A stretch of DNA of 47,663 nt from Pseudomonadota bacterium (lineage in GTDB: Bacteria; Pseudomonadota; Alphaproteobacteria; Acetobacterales; Acetobacteraceae), in NCBI GenBank assembly GCA_021841985.1, contig JAKCCP010000014.1:1-47663 (forward strand), written 5' to 3'. Below are positions 25,538 through 38,075 of the stretch, piece after piece. Under the pieces are notes generated by a model, which searched no databases, was not told the DNA's origin, and saw only the letters and a list, made by a program, of their open reading frames with translations. Both the position numbers and the translations under genes were made by a program. Numbering within the stretch: position 1 is the first letter of the stretch; each line of letters begins with the position of its first letter.

Positions 25538-27643
25538 CTATTCGGCGGCAAGCGACAATTGGGCGGCTTCGGCGCGCAGCCATACCGATGTATCGTGAAA
25601 CGCCGCGCCTCCCTTGGGCGGGGCGGCATCATCGCCGGTGAGTGCGTTGATGCCCATGCCACCGGGAAAATCCTCCCCAGGCCAGATGCTCTCGACCACC
25701 ACCACGCCGGGTTGCAGCCCATCGAACAGCCGGACATGGACAACGACCTCGCCGCGCGCATTGCCGAGCCGTACCAGCCCGCCCTCGATCAGGCCAAGCC
25801 GCGCCGCATCCTCGGGATGAACGAGCGCGGCCGGACGCTTCTCGCGCCGCCGCCCGCTCGGGGTTTCGGTGAAGGTGGTGTTGAGGAACTGCCGCGCCGG
25901 GGCAGCGACCAGGCGGAACGGGCGATCGGCCGTCGCCTCCTCGCTCGAGACCATATGGTCGGGGAGTGCCGGCATGGCGGCGCCATTAGGGCCGATCGCC
26001 GCCCAGTCGGGGGCGAAGTGGAATTTGCCATCGGCATGGCCGAAGCCGTTGAGGAAATGGCTGGTTGCGAAATCGGGCTGGGCGTCGATCCAGCGCGAAG
26101 CCAGCACGGATTGCGCGTCCGGCCAACCCGAAACTCGCAGCGTCGCGTCGATCAATTCCATCGCACTCATGGTAAAACCGGGATGGCGCGCCCCGAGCCG
26201 CTCGGCAAGCGCGCCGATAACCTCGTGGTTGGAACGGCAGGCCCCGGGTGGGTCGATCAGCTTCGGACCGATCTGGATATGGCTGTGCCCGCCCGCCTGA
26301 TAGATGTCGTCATGCTCCATGAACATCGTCGCCGGCAGCACGATATCGGCGAATTTCGCGGTTTCGGTGAGGAATTGCTCATGGACGCAGACGAACAGAT
26401 CCTCTCGCGAAAACCCGCGCCGGACGCGGTTGGAATTGGGCGCGACGGTCACCGGGTTAGTGCTCTGGATCAACAGCGCGTGCACTTCCGGCCCATCGCC
26501 GAGTTCGCTGCGGTCGCCGGTGAGGACGGCGCCGATCCGGCTCATATCCATCTCGCGCACGCGCGGATCGCGTGCGTCCAGGCCTTCGATCAGGGTCTTG
26601 TCCCAGTGATAGATGTGGCGGTTGTTCCAGAACGCGCCGCCGCCCTCGTGCTGCCATTTGCCGGTGACGGTGGGGAGGCAGGTCACGGCGAAAAGATTGG
26701 CGGCGCCATTGCGCAGTCGCGAAAACCCGTAGCCGACGCGGATATAGGCGCGTGCGGTCGCGCCATAGAGTTTGGCGAAATGCTCGATGGTCTCGACGGA
26801 GAGGCCAGTAATAGCCGACGCCCAATCTGGTCCGCGAGTGGCGAGATGCGCCTCCAGCCGCTCGGGGCAATCGGCATAGCGCGCCATGTAGGCGCGATCG
26901 GCATAGCCGTCGCGGAAAGCGATGTGCATCACCGCACAAGCGAGCGCGCCATCCGAGCCAGGACGGAGTGCGAGATGAAAATCGGCGACCTCGGCGGTGC
27001 CGGTACGATAGGGGTCGATGACCACGAGCCTGGCGCCGCGTTCCTTACGGGCGCGGCTGATATGGGCCATGACATTGACCTGGGTCGCGACCGGGTTGGT
27101 ACCCCAGACGATGATCAGGTCTGAGCGCGCCATCTCCCGCGGATCCGGCCCCCAGATCTTGCCCACCCCCGCCTCCCAGCCGGATTCGGCGAGATAGGTG
27201 CAGATCGTGGTGCGCTGGCGCGAATAGCGCATGACGTGGCGAAGGCGGTTGATGCCGTCGCGCTGCACGAGGCCCATGGTGCCGGCATAGTAATAGGGCC
27301 ATACTGCTTCGGCGCCGTGGCGCGCAGCGGTGTCGCTGAACGCGCCGGCGACGCGGTCGAGCGCCTCGTCCCAGCCGATCCGGCGAAACTGGCCGCTACC
27401 TTTGGGGCCGGTGCGCAACAGCGGCTCTGTCAGCCGGTCGGGGTGGTGGATGCGCTCAGCGTAGCGCGCGACCTTGGCGCAGACCACGCCGGCGGTGTAG
27501 GGATTGGCGCCGGCCCCGCGCACCGCGCCGATGCGGGCGCCCTCCAGCACCTCCACCTCGAGCGCGCAGGTCGAGGGGCAGTCATGCGGGCAGACCGAGG
27601 CGCGGATCTCCCGCGCGGGCGCGTTGGCCGGGATCGCTATCAT
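25538..27643 (-). CDS. Molybdopterin-dependent oxidoreductase (DMSO reductase family)
   Basis: A 701-residue protein with an N-terminal 4Fe-4S site, CPHDCPSTC followed by a fourth Cys in GVVCAK, then the Mo-bisMGD core. Visible segments include WDEALDRVAGAF, DLIIVWGTNPVATQVNVM, VVIDPYRTGTAEVADFHLAL, LIQSTNPVTVAPNS and FADIVLPATMFMEHDD. The C-terminal cofactor-binding domain has RLVAAPARQFLNTTFTET and VHPEDAARLGL. There is no Tat or Sec signal peptide, so it should be cytoplasmic. No electron-transfer or membrane partner subunit is adjacent. The substrate cannot be read from the sequence. Confidence 0.88.
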   Translation of the reverse strand: MIAIPANAPAREIRASVCPHDCPSTCALEVEVLEGARIGAVRGAGANPYTAGVVCAKVARYAERIHHPDRLTEPLLRTGPKGSGQFRRIGWDEALDRVAGAFSDTAARHGAEAVWPYYYAGTMGLVQRDGINRLRHVMRYSRQRTTICTYLAESGWEAGVGKIWGPDPREMARSDLIIVWGTNPVATQVNVMAHISRARKERGARLVVIDPYRTGTAEVADFHLALRPGSDGALACAVMHIAFRDGYADRAYMARYADCPERLEAHLATRGPDWASAITGLSVETIEHFAKLYGATARAYIRVGYGFSRLRNGAANLFAVTCLPTVTGKWQHEGGGAFWNNRHIYHWDKTLIEGLDARDPRVREMDMSRIGAVLTGDRSELGDGPEVHALLIQSTNPVTVAPNSNRVRRGFSREDLFVCVHEQFLTETAKFADIVLPATMFMEHDDIYQAGGHSHIQIGPKLIDPPGACRSNHEVIGALAERLGARHPGFTMSAMELIDATLRVSGWPDAQSVLASRWIDAQPDFATSHFLNGFGHADGKFHFAPDWAAIGPNGAAMPALPDHMVSSEEATADRPFRLVAAPARQFLNTTFTETPSGRRREKRPAALVHPEDAARLGLIEGGLVRLGNARGEVVVHVRLFDGLQPGVVVVESIWPGEDFPGGMGINALTGDDAAPPKGGAAFHDTSVWLRAEAAQLSLAAE

Positions 27644-27730
27644 TGCGCCAGCCTAGCCATCACCGCCCGCCTTGGCAACGCGCAAGCCGAGCGCTACCAA
27701 GGTTTCGCCGAATTTTGCCGCGGAGGTTTC

Positions 27731-28291
27731 ATGCTTGAGCGCCGGCTGCTTCTCGCCCTCGCCACGATCGGTTTCGGCAGTGCTCTCGCCACGCCGCCGG
27801 TGGCGGCCCAGATGGCCGCCAGGAACGGCATCATGATCGAGCACCCCTGGGCCCGCGCCACACCGACCACCAGCCTCTCCAGCGTCGTCTATCTCACCAT
27901 CGTCAACAATCATCGCGATGACACCCTGGTGCATGCCAGCACGCCGATCGCGACCATGGCGACACTGCACCAGACCCGGCTCGATAACGGCATCATGCGC
28001 ATGCTACCGATCGAGGCCATTCCGATCGCCGAGGGCGAGCGGCTGATGCTCAAGCCCGGCGGCTATCACATCATGCTCACCGGGCTGATGAAACCGCTCA
28101 AGCCCGGCACGTATTTCCCGCTCACCCTCACCTTCGCCAATGCCGGGGCGATCACGGTGCGGGTGCGGGTCGAGAAAGCCGGCGCCAGCGGCACCGAGGA
28201 TTCCGATGCCCCCGCCGAGAAAAAACCCGGCGGCTCGAAAGGCGACGATTCGGATACCGACGACGAGATGGGCGGGATGAAGATGCCTTGA
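27731..28291 (+). CDS. Periplasmic copper chaperone (PCuAC domain)
   Basis: A 186-residue protein with a signal peptide (MLERRLLLALATIGFGSALA) and a PCuAC domain from about residue 35 to 145. The Cu(I)-binding Met/His pattern is present: MATLHQTRLDNGIMRM and GGYHIMLTGLMKPL. PCuAC proteins pass copper to the CuA site of cytochrome oxidase. The C-terminal 40 residues are acidic and Lys-rich and end DDEMGGMKMP, a possible extra metal-binding tail. GGAGG lies six bases before the ATG. It is divergent from the molybdopterin oxidoreductase and precedes a nickel/cobalt permease. Confidence 0.88.
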   Translation: MLERRLLLALATIGFGSALATPPVAAQMAARNGIMIEHPWARATPTTSLSSVVYLTIVNNHRDDTLVHASTPIATMATLHQTRLDNGIMRMLPIEAIPIAEGERLMLKPGGYHIMLTGLMKPLKPGTYFPLTLTFANAGAITVRVRVEKAGASGTEDSDAPAEKKPGGSKGDDSDTDDEMGGMKMP

Positions 28292-28356
28292 AAAATTCGG
28301 GCACACAGCTAAGCCGCCGGTAGCGAGAGGGGTGACGGGATGGGCGGAATGATGGA

Positions 28357-29409
28357 ATGGATGGGATGACGGGGGCGGCGAACACGAGCCTGCGGCGGCC
28401 GGTGATGATGATCTATATGGTGCTGTTCGCGGCCAATCTCGCGGTCTGGGCCTGGGCGATGATGCTTTTCCGCGGCAATCCGCTGCTGCTCGGCACGGCA
28501 TTTCTTGCCTATGGCTTCGGGCTGCGCCATGCCGTCGATGCCGATCATATTGCCGCGATCGACAACGTGACGCGCAAGCTGCGCCAGGAAAACAAGCGCC
28601 CGGTCACCGTCGGTTTCTTCTTCGCGCTCGGCCACTCCACCGTCGTGCTGCTCGCCGCCGCCGCGATCGCGGCAACCGCCAAGGCGATGGCCACGCATTT
28701 CGACTTTTTCAAATCCGTGGGCGGCATCGTCGGCACACTGGTCTCGGCGCTGTTCCTGTTCCTCATCGCGGCGATGAATATCGTCATCCTGCGCGCCGTG
28801 TGGCGGAGTTTTCGGCACGTCCGCCAGGGCGGCCGTCTCGATGATGACGATTTCGACCTTCTCCTCAACAGTCGCGGCCTGCTTGCCCGCCTGTTCCGCC
28901 CGCTCTTCAGCCTGATTTCGACCGGCTGGCACATGTTTCCGCTCGGCTTCCTGTTTGGCCTCGGCTTCGATACCGCGACCGAAGTGGCATTGCTCGGCAT
29001 CTCGGCAAGCGAGGCGGCGAAGGGCCTCTCGATCTGGTCGATCATGGTGTTTCCGGCGCTGTTCACCGCCGGGATGTCGTTGATCGACACCACCGATGGC
29101 ATTCTGATGCTCGCCGCCTATGATTGGGCCTTCGTCAAACCGATCCGCAAGCTTTACTATAATTTCATTATCACTTTGGTCTCGGTAGTGGTTGCGGTGG
29201 TGATCGGTGGCATTGAGGCGCTTGGGCTGATCGGTGATCAGCTCGATCTGCACGGTTGGTTCTGGGACGGCATCGGCGCGCTGAACGATAATTTCAATGG
29301 CATCGGTTTTGTCATCGTCGGCCTCTTCATCGCGATCTGGATCACAGCGCTGCTGGTCTATCGCTACAAGGGGCTCGACGAACTCGAACCGGGCGCGGCG
29401 GGAAGCTAG
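28357..29409 (+). CDS. Nickel/cobalt transporter, NiCoT (HoxN/NixA) family
   Basis: A 350-residue inner-membrane permease with about eight helices. All four NiCoT signatures are intact: [17 protein letters not shown] (the HX4DH metal motif), [16 protein letters not shown] and [10 protein letters not shown]. It imports Ni2+ or Co2+; which one cannot be decided from the motifs. An ATG three codons later (28366) is an alternative start. No urease, hydrogenase or cobalamin genes, and no B12 riboswitch, are visible nearby. Its stop shares the palindrome CTAG with the stop of convergent gshB. Confidence 0.93.
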   Translation: MDGMTGAANTSLRRPVMMIYMVLFAANLAVWAWAMMLFRGNPLLLGTAFLAYGFGLRHAVDADHIAAIDNVTRKLRQENKRPVTVGFFFALGHSTVVLLAAAAIAATAKAMATHFDFFKSVGGIVGTLVSALFLFLIAAMNIVILRAVWRSFRHVRQGGRLDDDDFDLLLNSRGLLARLFRPLFSLISTGWHMFPLGFLFGLGFDTATEVALLGISASEAAKGLSIWSIMVFPALFTAGMSLIDTTDGILMLAAYDWAFVKPIRKLYYNFIITLVSVVVAVVIGGIEALGLIGDQLDLHGWFWDGIGALNDNFNGIGFVIVGLFIAIWITALLVYRYKGLDELEPGAAGS

Positions 29410-30353
29410 GGCGCGGCGACGGCGCGGCGCGCCTCGATACGATCCCAAATCGCACTGGCGAGATTTCTTCCATCGAAACGCGCGATTTCCTGGATACCCG
29501 TGGGCGAGGTGACATTGATTTCGGTGAGCCAATTGCCGATCACGTCGATACCGACGAAAATCAGTCCCTTCTCGCGCAATACCCCCCCGATCCGCGCGCA
29601 AATCTCGCGATCGCGCGCCGTGAGCGTCGCCGCCTCCGCCCGCCCGCCAACATGCATGTTGGAGCGCGCCTCGCCCACGGGCGGCACGCGGTTGATCGCG
29701 CCCAAAGGTTCGCCATCGACCAGGATGATCCGCTTATCGCCGGCCCGCACCGCTGGCTCATAGCGCTGCGCCATCAGCGGCTCGCGCGAGGTGGCGAAGT
29801 GAAGTTCCAGAAGCGCCGCGAAATTCTCGTCATCGGGACGAATATGGAACACCCCGGCGCCGCCATTGCCGTAGAGCGGTTTCAGCATGATATCGTGATA
29901 GCGGGCACGGAAATCGGCGATCGCGGTGCTATTCCAACCAATCAGCGTTGGTGGCATGAGGTCGGGGAAATGCGTCACCAGAAGTTTTTCCGGCGCATCG
30001 CGCACGGCGGCCGGGTCATTCACCACCAGGGTTCGCGGGTGGATATGCTGGAGCAGATGGGTCGCGGTGATATAGGCCATGTCGAAGGGTGGATCCTGGC
30101 GCATCAGCACCACGTCCATCGCCGCGAGATCGAGCCATTCGGCAGGCTTGGTGCGGAAAGGGTCGCCCGGCCCGCGCCGCACCTCGACGGCGCGGGCGAG
30201 TGCGCGCAAGACACCGCTTTCGAGCACCAGATCACGCACCTCGTAGTGCCAGAGCGCATGGCCACGCGCTTGCGCCTCCAGCATCAAGGCGAAAGTCGAA
30301 TCGGCGTCGATCTTGATCCCCGCCAGCGGGTCCATCTGCACAGCGATTTTCAT
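29406..30353 (-). CDS. gshB: Glutathione synthetase
   Basis: A 315-residue ATP-grasp ligase that joins gamma-glutamylcysteine and glycine. It begins [22 protein letters not shown], the strongly conserved GshB start, and shows [35 protein letters not shown] and [12 protein letters not shown]. Length is normal. The start at 30353 matches the family; a longer in-frame extension would run into repeat copy b. gshA is not in the window. Confidence 0.96.
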   Translation of the reverse strand: MKIAVQMDPLAGIKIDADSTFALMLEAQARGHALWHYEVRDLVLESGVLRALARAVEVRRGPGDPFRTKPAEWLDLAAMDVVLMRQDPPFDMAYITATHLLQHIHPRTLVVNDPAAVRDAPEKLLVTHFPDLMPPTLIGWNSTAIADFRARYHDIMLKPLYGNGGAGVFHIRPDDENFAALLELHFATSREPLMAQRYEPAVRAGDKRIILVDGEPLGAINRVPPVGEARSNMHVGGRAEAATLTARDREICARIGGVLREKGLIFVGIDVIGNWLTEINVTSPTGIQEIARFDGRNLASAIWDRIEARRAVAAP

Positions 30354-30370
30354 CTCGGAATGTCCTGATA

Positions 30371-30406
30371 GTTTGCAAAAGAATGCCCTTCCGCCCGGGA
30401 ATCGAT
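30371..30406 (-). repeat. Interspersed short repeat, left arm of copy b
   Basis: On the plus strand it reads GTTTGCAAAAGAATGCCC then TTCCGCCCGGGAATCGAT. It closely matches copy c at 47444-47479. It is also an imperfect inverted partner of the arm at 30427-30469, so the pair can fold as a hairpin with an A-run on one side and a T-run on the other, a bidirectional-terminator layout between xerC and gshB. Confidence 0.65.
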
Positions 30407-30426
30407 GGGAAAAAGCCAATGTTTCC

Positions 30427-30469
30427 GGAGGGCATGCTTTTTCAAGTTCGATTGATTTTCATGCTCTGA
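30427..30469 (+). repeat. Interspersed short repeat, right arm of copy b
   Basis: GGAGGGCATGC, TTTTT, then CAAGTTCGATTGATTTTCATG and CTCTGA, abutting the stop codon of xerC. It matches copy a at 23574-23617 with few changes. Confidence 0.7.
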
Positions 30470-31429
30470 CTACCGCGCGCGGGGATGGGCGCCACGCCAG
30501 ACCGCGAGCAATTGATCGGTCGCGACCGCGGTATAGCGTTCCGTGGTGGCGAGGCTCGAATGGCCGAGCAATTCCTGGATAGCCCGCAGATCGGCGCCTT
30601 CCTGCAGCAGATGAGTGGCGAAAGAATGCCGGAGTGCGTGCGGCGTTGCGTGTTCGGGCAGCCCCCGTTCGCGGCGGAACCGCCGGAGAATACGCTCTGC
30701 GACGGCGGGGTCGAGCCGCTTGCCGCGAGCGCCAAGAAAAAGCGGCGCCGCCGGTTCCGGGCCGGGATGTTGCGCGAGCCAGACGGCGATCGCCGCGCGC
30801 ACCACCGGCAGAACCGGCACCAGCCGCTCCTTGTCTCCCTTGCCGCGCACCCGCAGCGGCGCCTCTGCACCCACGCGCGGTGCATCGGCAATGTTCAGGG
30901 CAAGCGCCTCGCTGATGCGGAGCCCGCTGCCATAAAGCAGGGAGAACAGCGCCGTATCCCGCGCCTGAAGCGGCGCCGCGGCGCTAATCTCGCCGATATC
31001 GCGCGCGACCGCGGCCGCATCGTCCCGGCTCAGGGCCCGCGGCAGACGGGGTTTGCGGCGCGGTGCCTGGATCACCGCGAGCGCGGCGTTCTCGATCCCC
31101 CGCCGGCGGGCGAGAAAGCGGAAAAAACTACGCAACGCCGAGAGCCGGCGACTGCGTGTCGCGGCATCGATCCCCGCCGCCGCGGCGGACGCGAGCCAGG
31201 CGCGGAAATCCCCCGGCCGCAGGAGAGCGAGGGCTGCGAGATCGGGCTCGCCTCCGAGGTGACCAACGAGAAAGCCAAGAAACCCCGCGACATCACGGCC
31301 ATAGGCCTCGAGCGTGCCAGCGGCGGCGCGGCGCTCGCCCCCGAGCCAGGCGAGCCAGGCCAAGCGCGCCGCTTCGGCGCTCTCCCTCTTGCGCGGCGCG
31401 GTGGCGACGCTATCGACTTTTCCCGACAT
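30470..31429 (-). CDS. xerC: Tyrosine recombinase XerC
   Basis: A 319-residue site-specific recombinase that resolves chromosome dimers at dif with XerD. The catalytic set is complete: Arg in LYGSGLRISEALAL, Lys in VRGKGDKERLVPV, HALRHSFATHLL, the second His in LGHSSLATTERYTAV, and the nucleophilic Tyr in the same motif. The N-terminal SAM-like domain contains TLEAYGRDVAGFLGFL. I chose the ATG at 31429; a further in-frame start would overlap priA. Only 19 bases separate it from divergent priA. Confidence 0.93.
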   Translation of the reverse strand: MSGKVDSVATAPRKRESAEAARLAWLAWLGGERRAAAGTLEAYGRDVAGFLGFLVGHLGGEPDLAALALLRPGDFRAWLASAAAAGIDAATRSRRLSALRSFFRFLARRRGIENAALAVIQAPRRKPRLPRALSRDDAAAVARDIGEISAAAPLQARDTALFSLLYGSGLRISEALALNIADAPRVGAEAPLRVRGKGDKERLVPVLPVVRAAIAVWLAQHPGPEPAAPLFLGARGKRLDPAVAERILRRFRRERGLPEHATPHALRHSFATHLLQEGADLRAIQELLGHSSLATTERYTAVATDQLLAVWRGAHPRAR

Positions 31430-31448
31430 GGTGATGGAACGATAGAGG

Positions 31449-33491
31449 ATGGCGGGAACGGAGGAAAGCGGTCGCGCGGAGGCCGGCGCGGCACGCATCG
31501 CGGTGCTGTTGCCCTACCCTTTTGCCGGACCGCTCGACTATGCCGCGCCCGCCGGCGCGCCGCCCCCCGGCACCATCGTCGCGGTGCCACTACGCCGGCG
31601 CTCGGTGTTGGGCGTGGTATGGGACGCCGAGACCGGATCACCGAGGGAGGGGGCCGATGCGGGATCGCTGCGTTCGCTCGGCGCGGCGATCGACGCCCCG
31701 CCCCTCCCGGCTGATCTTCGCCGCTTCATTGACTGGGTTGCGGCCTATACGCTGAGCCCGCCCGGCGAGGTGCTGGCGATGGCGCTCCGCATCGATCCCC
31801 GCCGGCCCCCTCGCGCGCCGCGCCGGGCCCCGGAATTTGCGTCACCTGATCCCGCGCATGCCCCCCCCCGCCTGACCGCAGACCAGGCGGCAGCGGCGGT
31901 GGCGCTGCGCGCGGCGGTAGACGCGAAAAATTTCTCGGTCACCCTGCTCGCCGGCGTGACCGGCTCGGGCAAGACGGAGGTCTATTTCGAGGCGATCGCC
32001 GCTTGCCTCGCCGCCGGGCGGCAGGCGCTGGTGCTCCTCCCCGAGATCGCGCTCTCGGCGCAGATCCTGGCGCGGTTCGCGGCGCGGTTCGGCGTGGCCC
32101 CCGCCGCCTGGCACTCCGAACTCGGCCCGGCGCTGCGCCGGCGTACCTGGCGAGCGGTCGCGGAAGGCCGGGCGCGCGTCGTGGTCGGCGCCCGCTCGGC
32201 ACTCTTCCTGCCTTTCGCCGAACTCGGCCTAGTCATTGTCGATGAGGAGCATGAGGGCGCGTTCAAACAAGAGGAAGGGGTGATCTATCACGCCCGCGAC
32301 ATGGCGGTGGTGCGCGGGCGGCTCGCGCGCGCCTCGGTGGTGCTGGTCTCGGCAACGCCCAGCCTCGAGACCCTCAGCAATGTCGCCGCCGGGCGCTATC
32401 GCCGCCTCGATCTGCCGGCGCGCCATGGCGGGGCGGCGCTGCCGGCGGTGGAGATGATCGACTTGCGCGCCGACCCACCGCCGCGCGGACGGTTTCTCGC
32501 CCCGCGCCTGGTCGCCGCGATCGCCGAAACACTGGCGCGCGGCGAACAGGCGATGCTGTTCCTCAACCGCCGCGGCTATGCACCGCTCACCCTCTGCCGC
32601 GCCTGCGGGCATCGCCTGGAATGCCCGCATTGCACCGCCTGGCTGGTCGCCCATCGCGCCCGTCCTGATTTTACCTCCCCGCATGGCCTGATCTGCCATC
32701 ATTGCGGCCATCAGACGGCGCCGCCGCAAGCCTGTCCGGCCTGTGGCGCCGAGGGCAGCCTGGTGGCGATCGGGCCGGGGGTGGAGCGCATCACCGAGGA
32801 GGCGGCAGCGCTGTTTCCCGACGCTAGGCGGCTCGTCATGGCGTCCGACACGCTGGTCGGAGCGGGCGCGGCAATGGCGGCGGCCGAGGCGATTCTCGAG
32901 CGCCGCGTCGATCTCATCATCGGCACCCAGATCGTCGCCAAAGGCTGGCATTTTCCCCATCTCACCCTGGTCGGCGTGGTTGATGCCGATCTTGGGCTCA
33001 ATGGCGGCGATCTCCGCTGTGCCGAGCGCACGTTTCAACTGCTCCATCAAGTGGCCGGGCGCGCCGGACGCGCCGGGGCGCCCGGGCGGGTTCTGCTGCA
33101 AAGTTTTTCTCCCGAGCATCCGGTGATGCGGGCGCTGCGCGCTGGCGATCCGGCGGGTTTTCTCGCCGCCGAGACAACAGCGCGACGCGCCGGGCATTGG
33201 CCGCCCTATGGCCGGCTCGCCGCCCTGATCGTAAGCGCCGCGAGCGCGCCCTTGGCCGAGGATGTCGCCCGCCGGCTCGCGCGCGCTGCCCCCGCCGGGC
33301 CGGGGATCACCGTGCTTGGTCCGGCGCCCGCCCCGCTCACGCGGCTGCGCGGGCGCTATCGCCAGCGGCTGCTGCTCAAGGTGCGGCGCGAGCTGGCGCT
33401 GCAGCCGCTGCTGCGCGCCTGGCTCGCCGCCGTCGCGCCGCCGGGGGGCGTGCGCGTCGTTGTCGATGTCGATCCGTTCTCATTTCTCTGA
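31449..33491 (+). CDS. priA: Primosomal protein N' (replication restart helicase PriA)
   Basis: A 680-residue 3'-5' helicase that reloads the replisome at stalled forks. Walker [16 protein letters not shown] and the DEEH box [15 protein letters not shown] are visible. The zinc-binding insert has its Cys pairs in order: [13 protein letters not shown], then CHHCGH and CPACG. Helicase motifs near the end include [14 protein letters not shown] and [16 protein letters not shown] context is modest (ATAGAGG). It is divergent from xerC. Confidence 0.96.
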   Translation: MAGTEESGRAEAGAARIAVLLPYPFAGPLDYAAPAGAPPPGTIVAVPLRRRSVLGVVWDAETGSPREGADAGSLRSLGAAIDAPPLPADLRRFIDWVAAYTLSPPGEVLAMALRIDPRRPPRAPRRAPEFASPDPAHAPPRLTADQAAAAVALRAAVDAKNFSVTLLAGVTGSGKTEVYFEAIAACLAAGRQALVLLPEIALSAQILARFAARFGVAPAAWHSELGPALRRRTWRAVAEGRARVVVGARSALFLPFAELGLVIVDEEHEGAFKQEEGVIYHARDMAVVRGRLARASVVLVSATPSLETLSNVAAGRYRRLDLPARHGGAALPAVEMIDLRADPPPRGRFLAPRLVAAIAETLARGEQAMLFLNRRGYAPLTLCRACGHRLECPHCTAWLVAHRARPDFTSPHGLICHHCGHQTAPPQACPACGAEGSLVAIGPGVERITEEAAALFPDARRLVMASDTLVGAGAAMAAAEAILERRVDLIIGTQIVAKGWHFPHLTLVGVVDADLGLNGGDLRCAERTFQLLHQVAGRAGRAGAPGRVLLQSFSPEHPVMRALRAGDPAGFLAAETTARRAGHWPPYGRLAALIVSAASAPLAEDVARRLARAAPAGPGITVLGPAPAPLTRLRGRYRQRLLLKVRRELALQPLLRAWLAAVAPPGGVRVVVDVDPFSFL

Positions 33492-33515
33492 ACCGTTCCG
33501 CGCGAGGTGTATTGC

Positions 33516-33557
33516 AGGAGGTGGCACCCCATGCTAGACGCCGCGCGCCGGTGCTGA
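33516..33557 (+). other. Perfect Shine-Dalgarno plus 8-codon frame upstream of atpH
   Basis: AGGAGGTG at 33516-33523 is a full match to the 16S anti-Shine-Dalgarno. Seven bases later comes ATG CTA GAC GCC GCG CGC CGG TGC TGA (33531-33557), encoding MLDAARRC. This frame is in phase with atpH, whose ATG at 33579 lies seven sense codons after the TGA. It may be a translated leader of the ATP synthase operon or a former atpH start cut off by a stop codon. Confidence 0.45.
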
Positions 33558-33578
33558 CGCGGCGGCGCTCACGAAGAA

Positions 33579-34192
33579 ATGACAGGACGCGAGAGAGTGG
33601 CCACAATTAGCGCAGCCCCGACAGCGAGCGCTGCCCCGAGCGGAAGCCCGCAAGCCTCCGGCCTCGCCAGCCGCTATGCCAACGCGCTCTATGCCCAAGC
33701 CGACGAGACCCACGAACTCGACCGCGTGGTGGCCGAGATGAAGACGCTCGGCCAGATGATCGATCAGAGCGCGGATTTTCGCCGCCTCGTGGATAGCCCC
33801 CTGGTCGATCTCAACCAGGCGCTGGCCGCAGCCCGCGCCGTGCTGCAGGCGCAGGGTTTCAGCGCCAGCGTGCAGAATTTTGTCAGCGTCGTGATCAGCA
33901 ACCGCCGTCTGCGCCAGTTGCGCCAATTTGTCACCGCCTTCGCCGCCCTGGTCGCCGAGCGGCGTGGCATTGTCACGGCGCACGCGATCTCGGCGTACCC
34001 GCTGAGCGCGGTACAGGAACAGGCGTTGCGCGCTCGCCTCATCGAGGCCGGCTACAGCAACGTGGACATCATCAAGGAAATCGACCCGAGCCTGCTCGGC
34101 GGATTGATCGTGCGAGTCGGCACCCGTCTCTATGACACCAGTCTGAAATCCCGTCTGCAGCGCCTGCAGTACGCCATGAAGGGAGCCGCGTG

Positions 34193-34193
<1 letters not shown>
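33579..34193 (+). CDS. atpH: ATP synthase subunit delta
   Basis: A 204-residue OSCP/delta subunit that links F1 to the peripheral stalk. The helical N-domain has [15 protein letters not shown] and the C-terminal part [29 protein letters not shown], the family signature. The first 25 residues are a Ser/Ala/Pro-rich extension. The ATG at 33579 has only GAAGAA upstream; a GTG at 33597 is a possible start. The stop overlaps the atpA ATG (TGATG). Confidence 0.95.
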
Positions 34194-35725
<1,532 letters not shown>

Positions 35726-35735
35726 CGGTCGGATC

Positions 35736-36623
35736 ATGGCCAATCTGAAGGCGCTCCGCGTCCGCATCGAAAGCGTCAAATCGACGCGCAAGATCACCAG
35801 CGCGATGAAGCTGGTTTCCGCCTCGAAGCTGCGCCGCGCGCAGATCCGGGCGGAGGCGGCGCGGCCCTACGCCGAGCGGATGGCACGCATGCTCTCGGCG
35901 CTGGCGGCGAGTGCTGCCGGCAGCCCGATGGCGCCGCCGCTCCTGGTCGGCACCGGGCGTGATCAGACCCATCTCATCCTCGCCGTCACCGCCGATCGCG
36001 GCCTCGCCGGCGCCTTCAACGCCAATGTCGGGCGCGCCGCGCGCGTCCTCGCCCAACAGCTCCAGGCGCAGGGCAAAATCGTCAAGTTCGGCGTGATCGG
36101 CCGCAAGGGACGTGATTTCCTGCGCCGCGATTTCGCCGACCGCATCGTCTTCGATGTCACCTTCGCCGGCCGCAAGCAGATCGAGTTCGCCGATGCCGAG
36201 GCGATCGCCACCCGCGTCCGCGGTCTGCTGCGAGAAGGCGCCTTCGATGTCTGCACGCTGATCTATAACCGCTTCGTTTCGGTGATTTCGCAGATCACCA
36301 CGGAGACGCAGCTGATCCCGACCCCGGTGCCGCAAGGCGAGGCGCGCGCAACCCCAGGCGCGCGCCAGGCGGTCTATGATTTCGAGCCCGCCGAGGAAGA
36401 CCTGCTCGCGCGCCTACTGCCGCAGAATCTCGCGGTGCAAATCTACAAGGCCCTGATCGAAAGCGCCGCTGGCGAGCAGGGCGCGCGGATGACAGCGATG
36501 GACAACGCCACACGCAATGCCGGCGACATGATCGGGCGGCTCACCTTGAACTACAACCGCACCCGTCAAGCCAATATCACCAGCGAGCTGATCGAGATCA
36601 TTTCCGGCGCGGAAGCGCTCTGA
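35736..36623 (+). CDS. atpG: ATP synthase subunit gamma
   Basis: A 295-residue central-stalk rotor. The N-terminal helix MANLKALRVRIESVKSTRKIT and the C-terminal helix AMDNATRNAGDMIGRLTLNYNRTRQANIT, which pair as the rotor coiled coil, are both intact. TADRGLAGAFNANV marks the Rossmann-like head. Length is normal for alphaproteobacteria. Confidence 0.97.
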   Translation: MANLKALRVRIESVKSTRKITSAMKLVSASKLRRAQIRAEAARPYAERMARMLSALAASAAGSPMAPPLLVGTGRDQTHLILAVTADRGLAGAFNANVGRAARVLAQQLQAQGKIVKFGVIGRKGRDFLRRDFADRIVFDVTFAGRKQIEFADAEAIATRVRGLLREGAFDVCTLIYNRFVSVISQITTETQLIPTPVPQGEARATPGARQAVYDFEPAEEDLLARLLPQNLAVQIYKALIESAAGEQGARMTAMDNATRNAGDMIGRLTLNYNRTRQANITSELIEIISGAEAL

Positions 36624-36653
36624 GCCGGTCCGCGACGAACAGGAGAGATTTGA

Positions 36654-38074
<1,421 letters not shown>

Positions 38075-38075
<1 letters not shown>

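Noticed and set aside
28292..28356. B12 or nickel riboswitch before the NiCoT gene
   Set aside because: The gap is only 65 bases and shows no conserved riboswitch motif.
28340..28369. Tiny Met-rich frame (MGGMMEWMG) before the NiCoT gene
   Set aside because: Nine codons with no separate ribosome binding site; most likely chance repeats of ATGGG.
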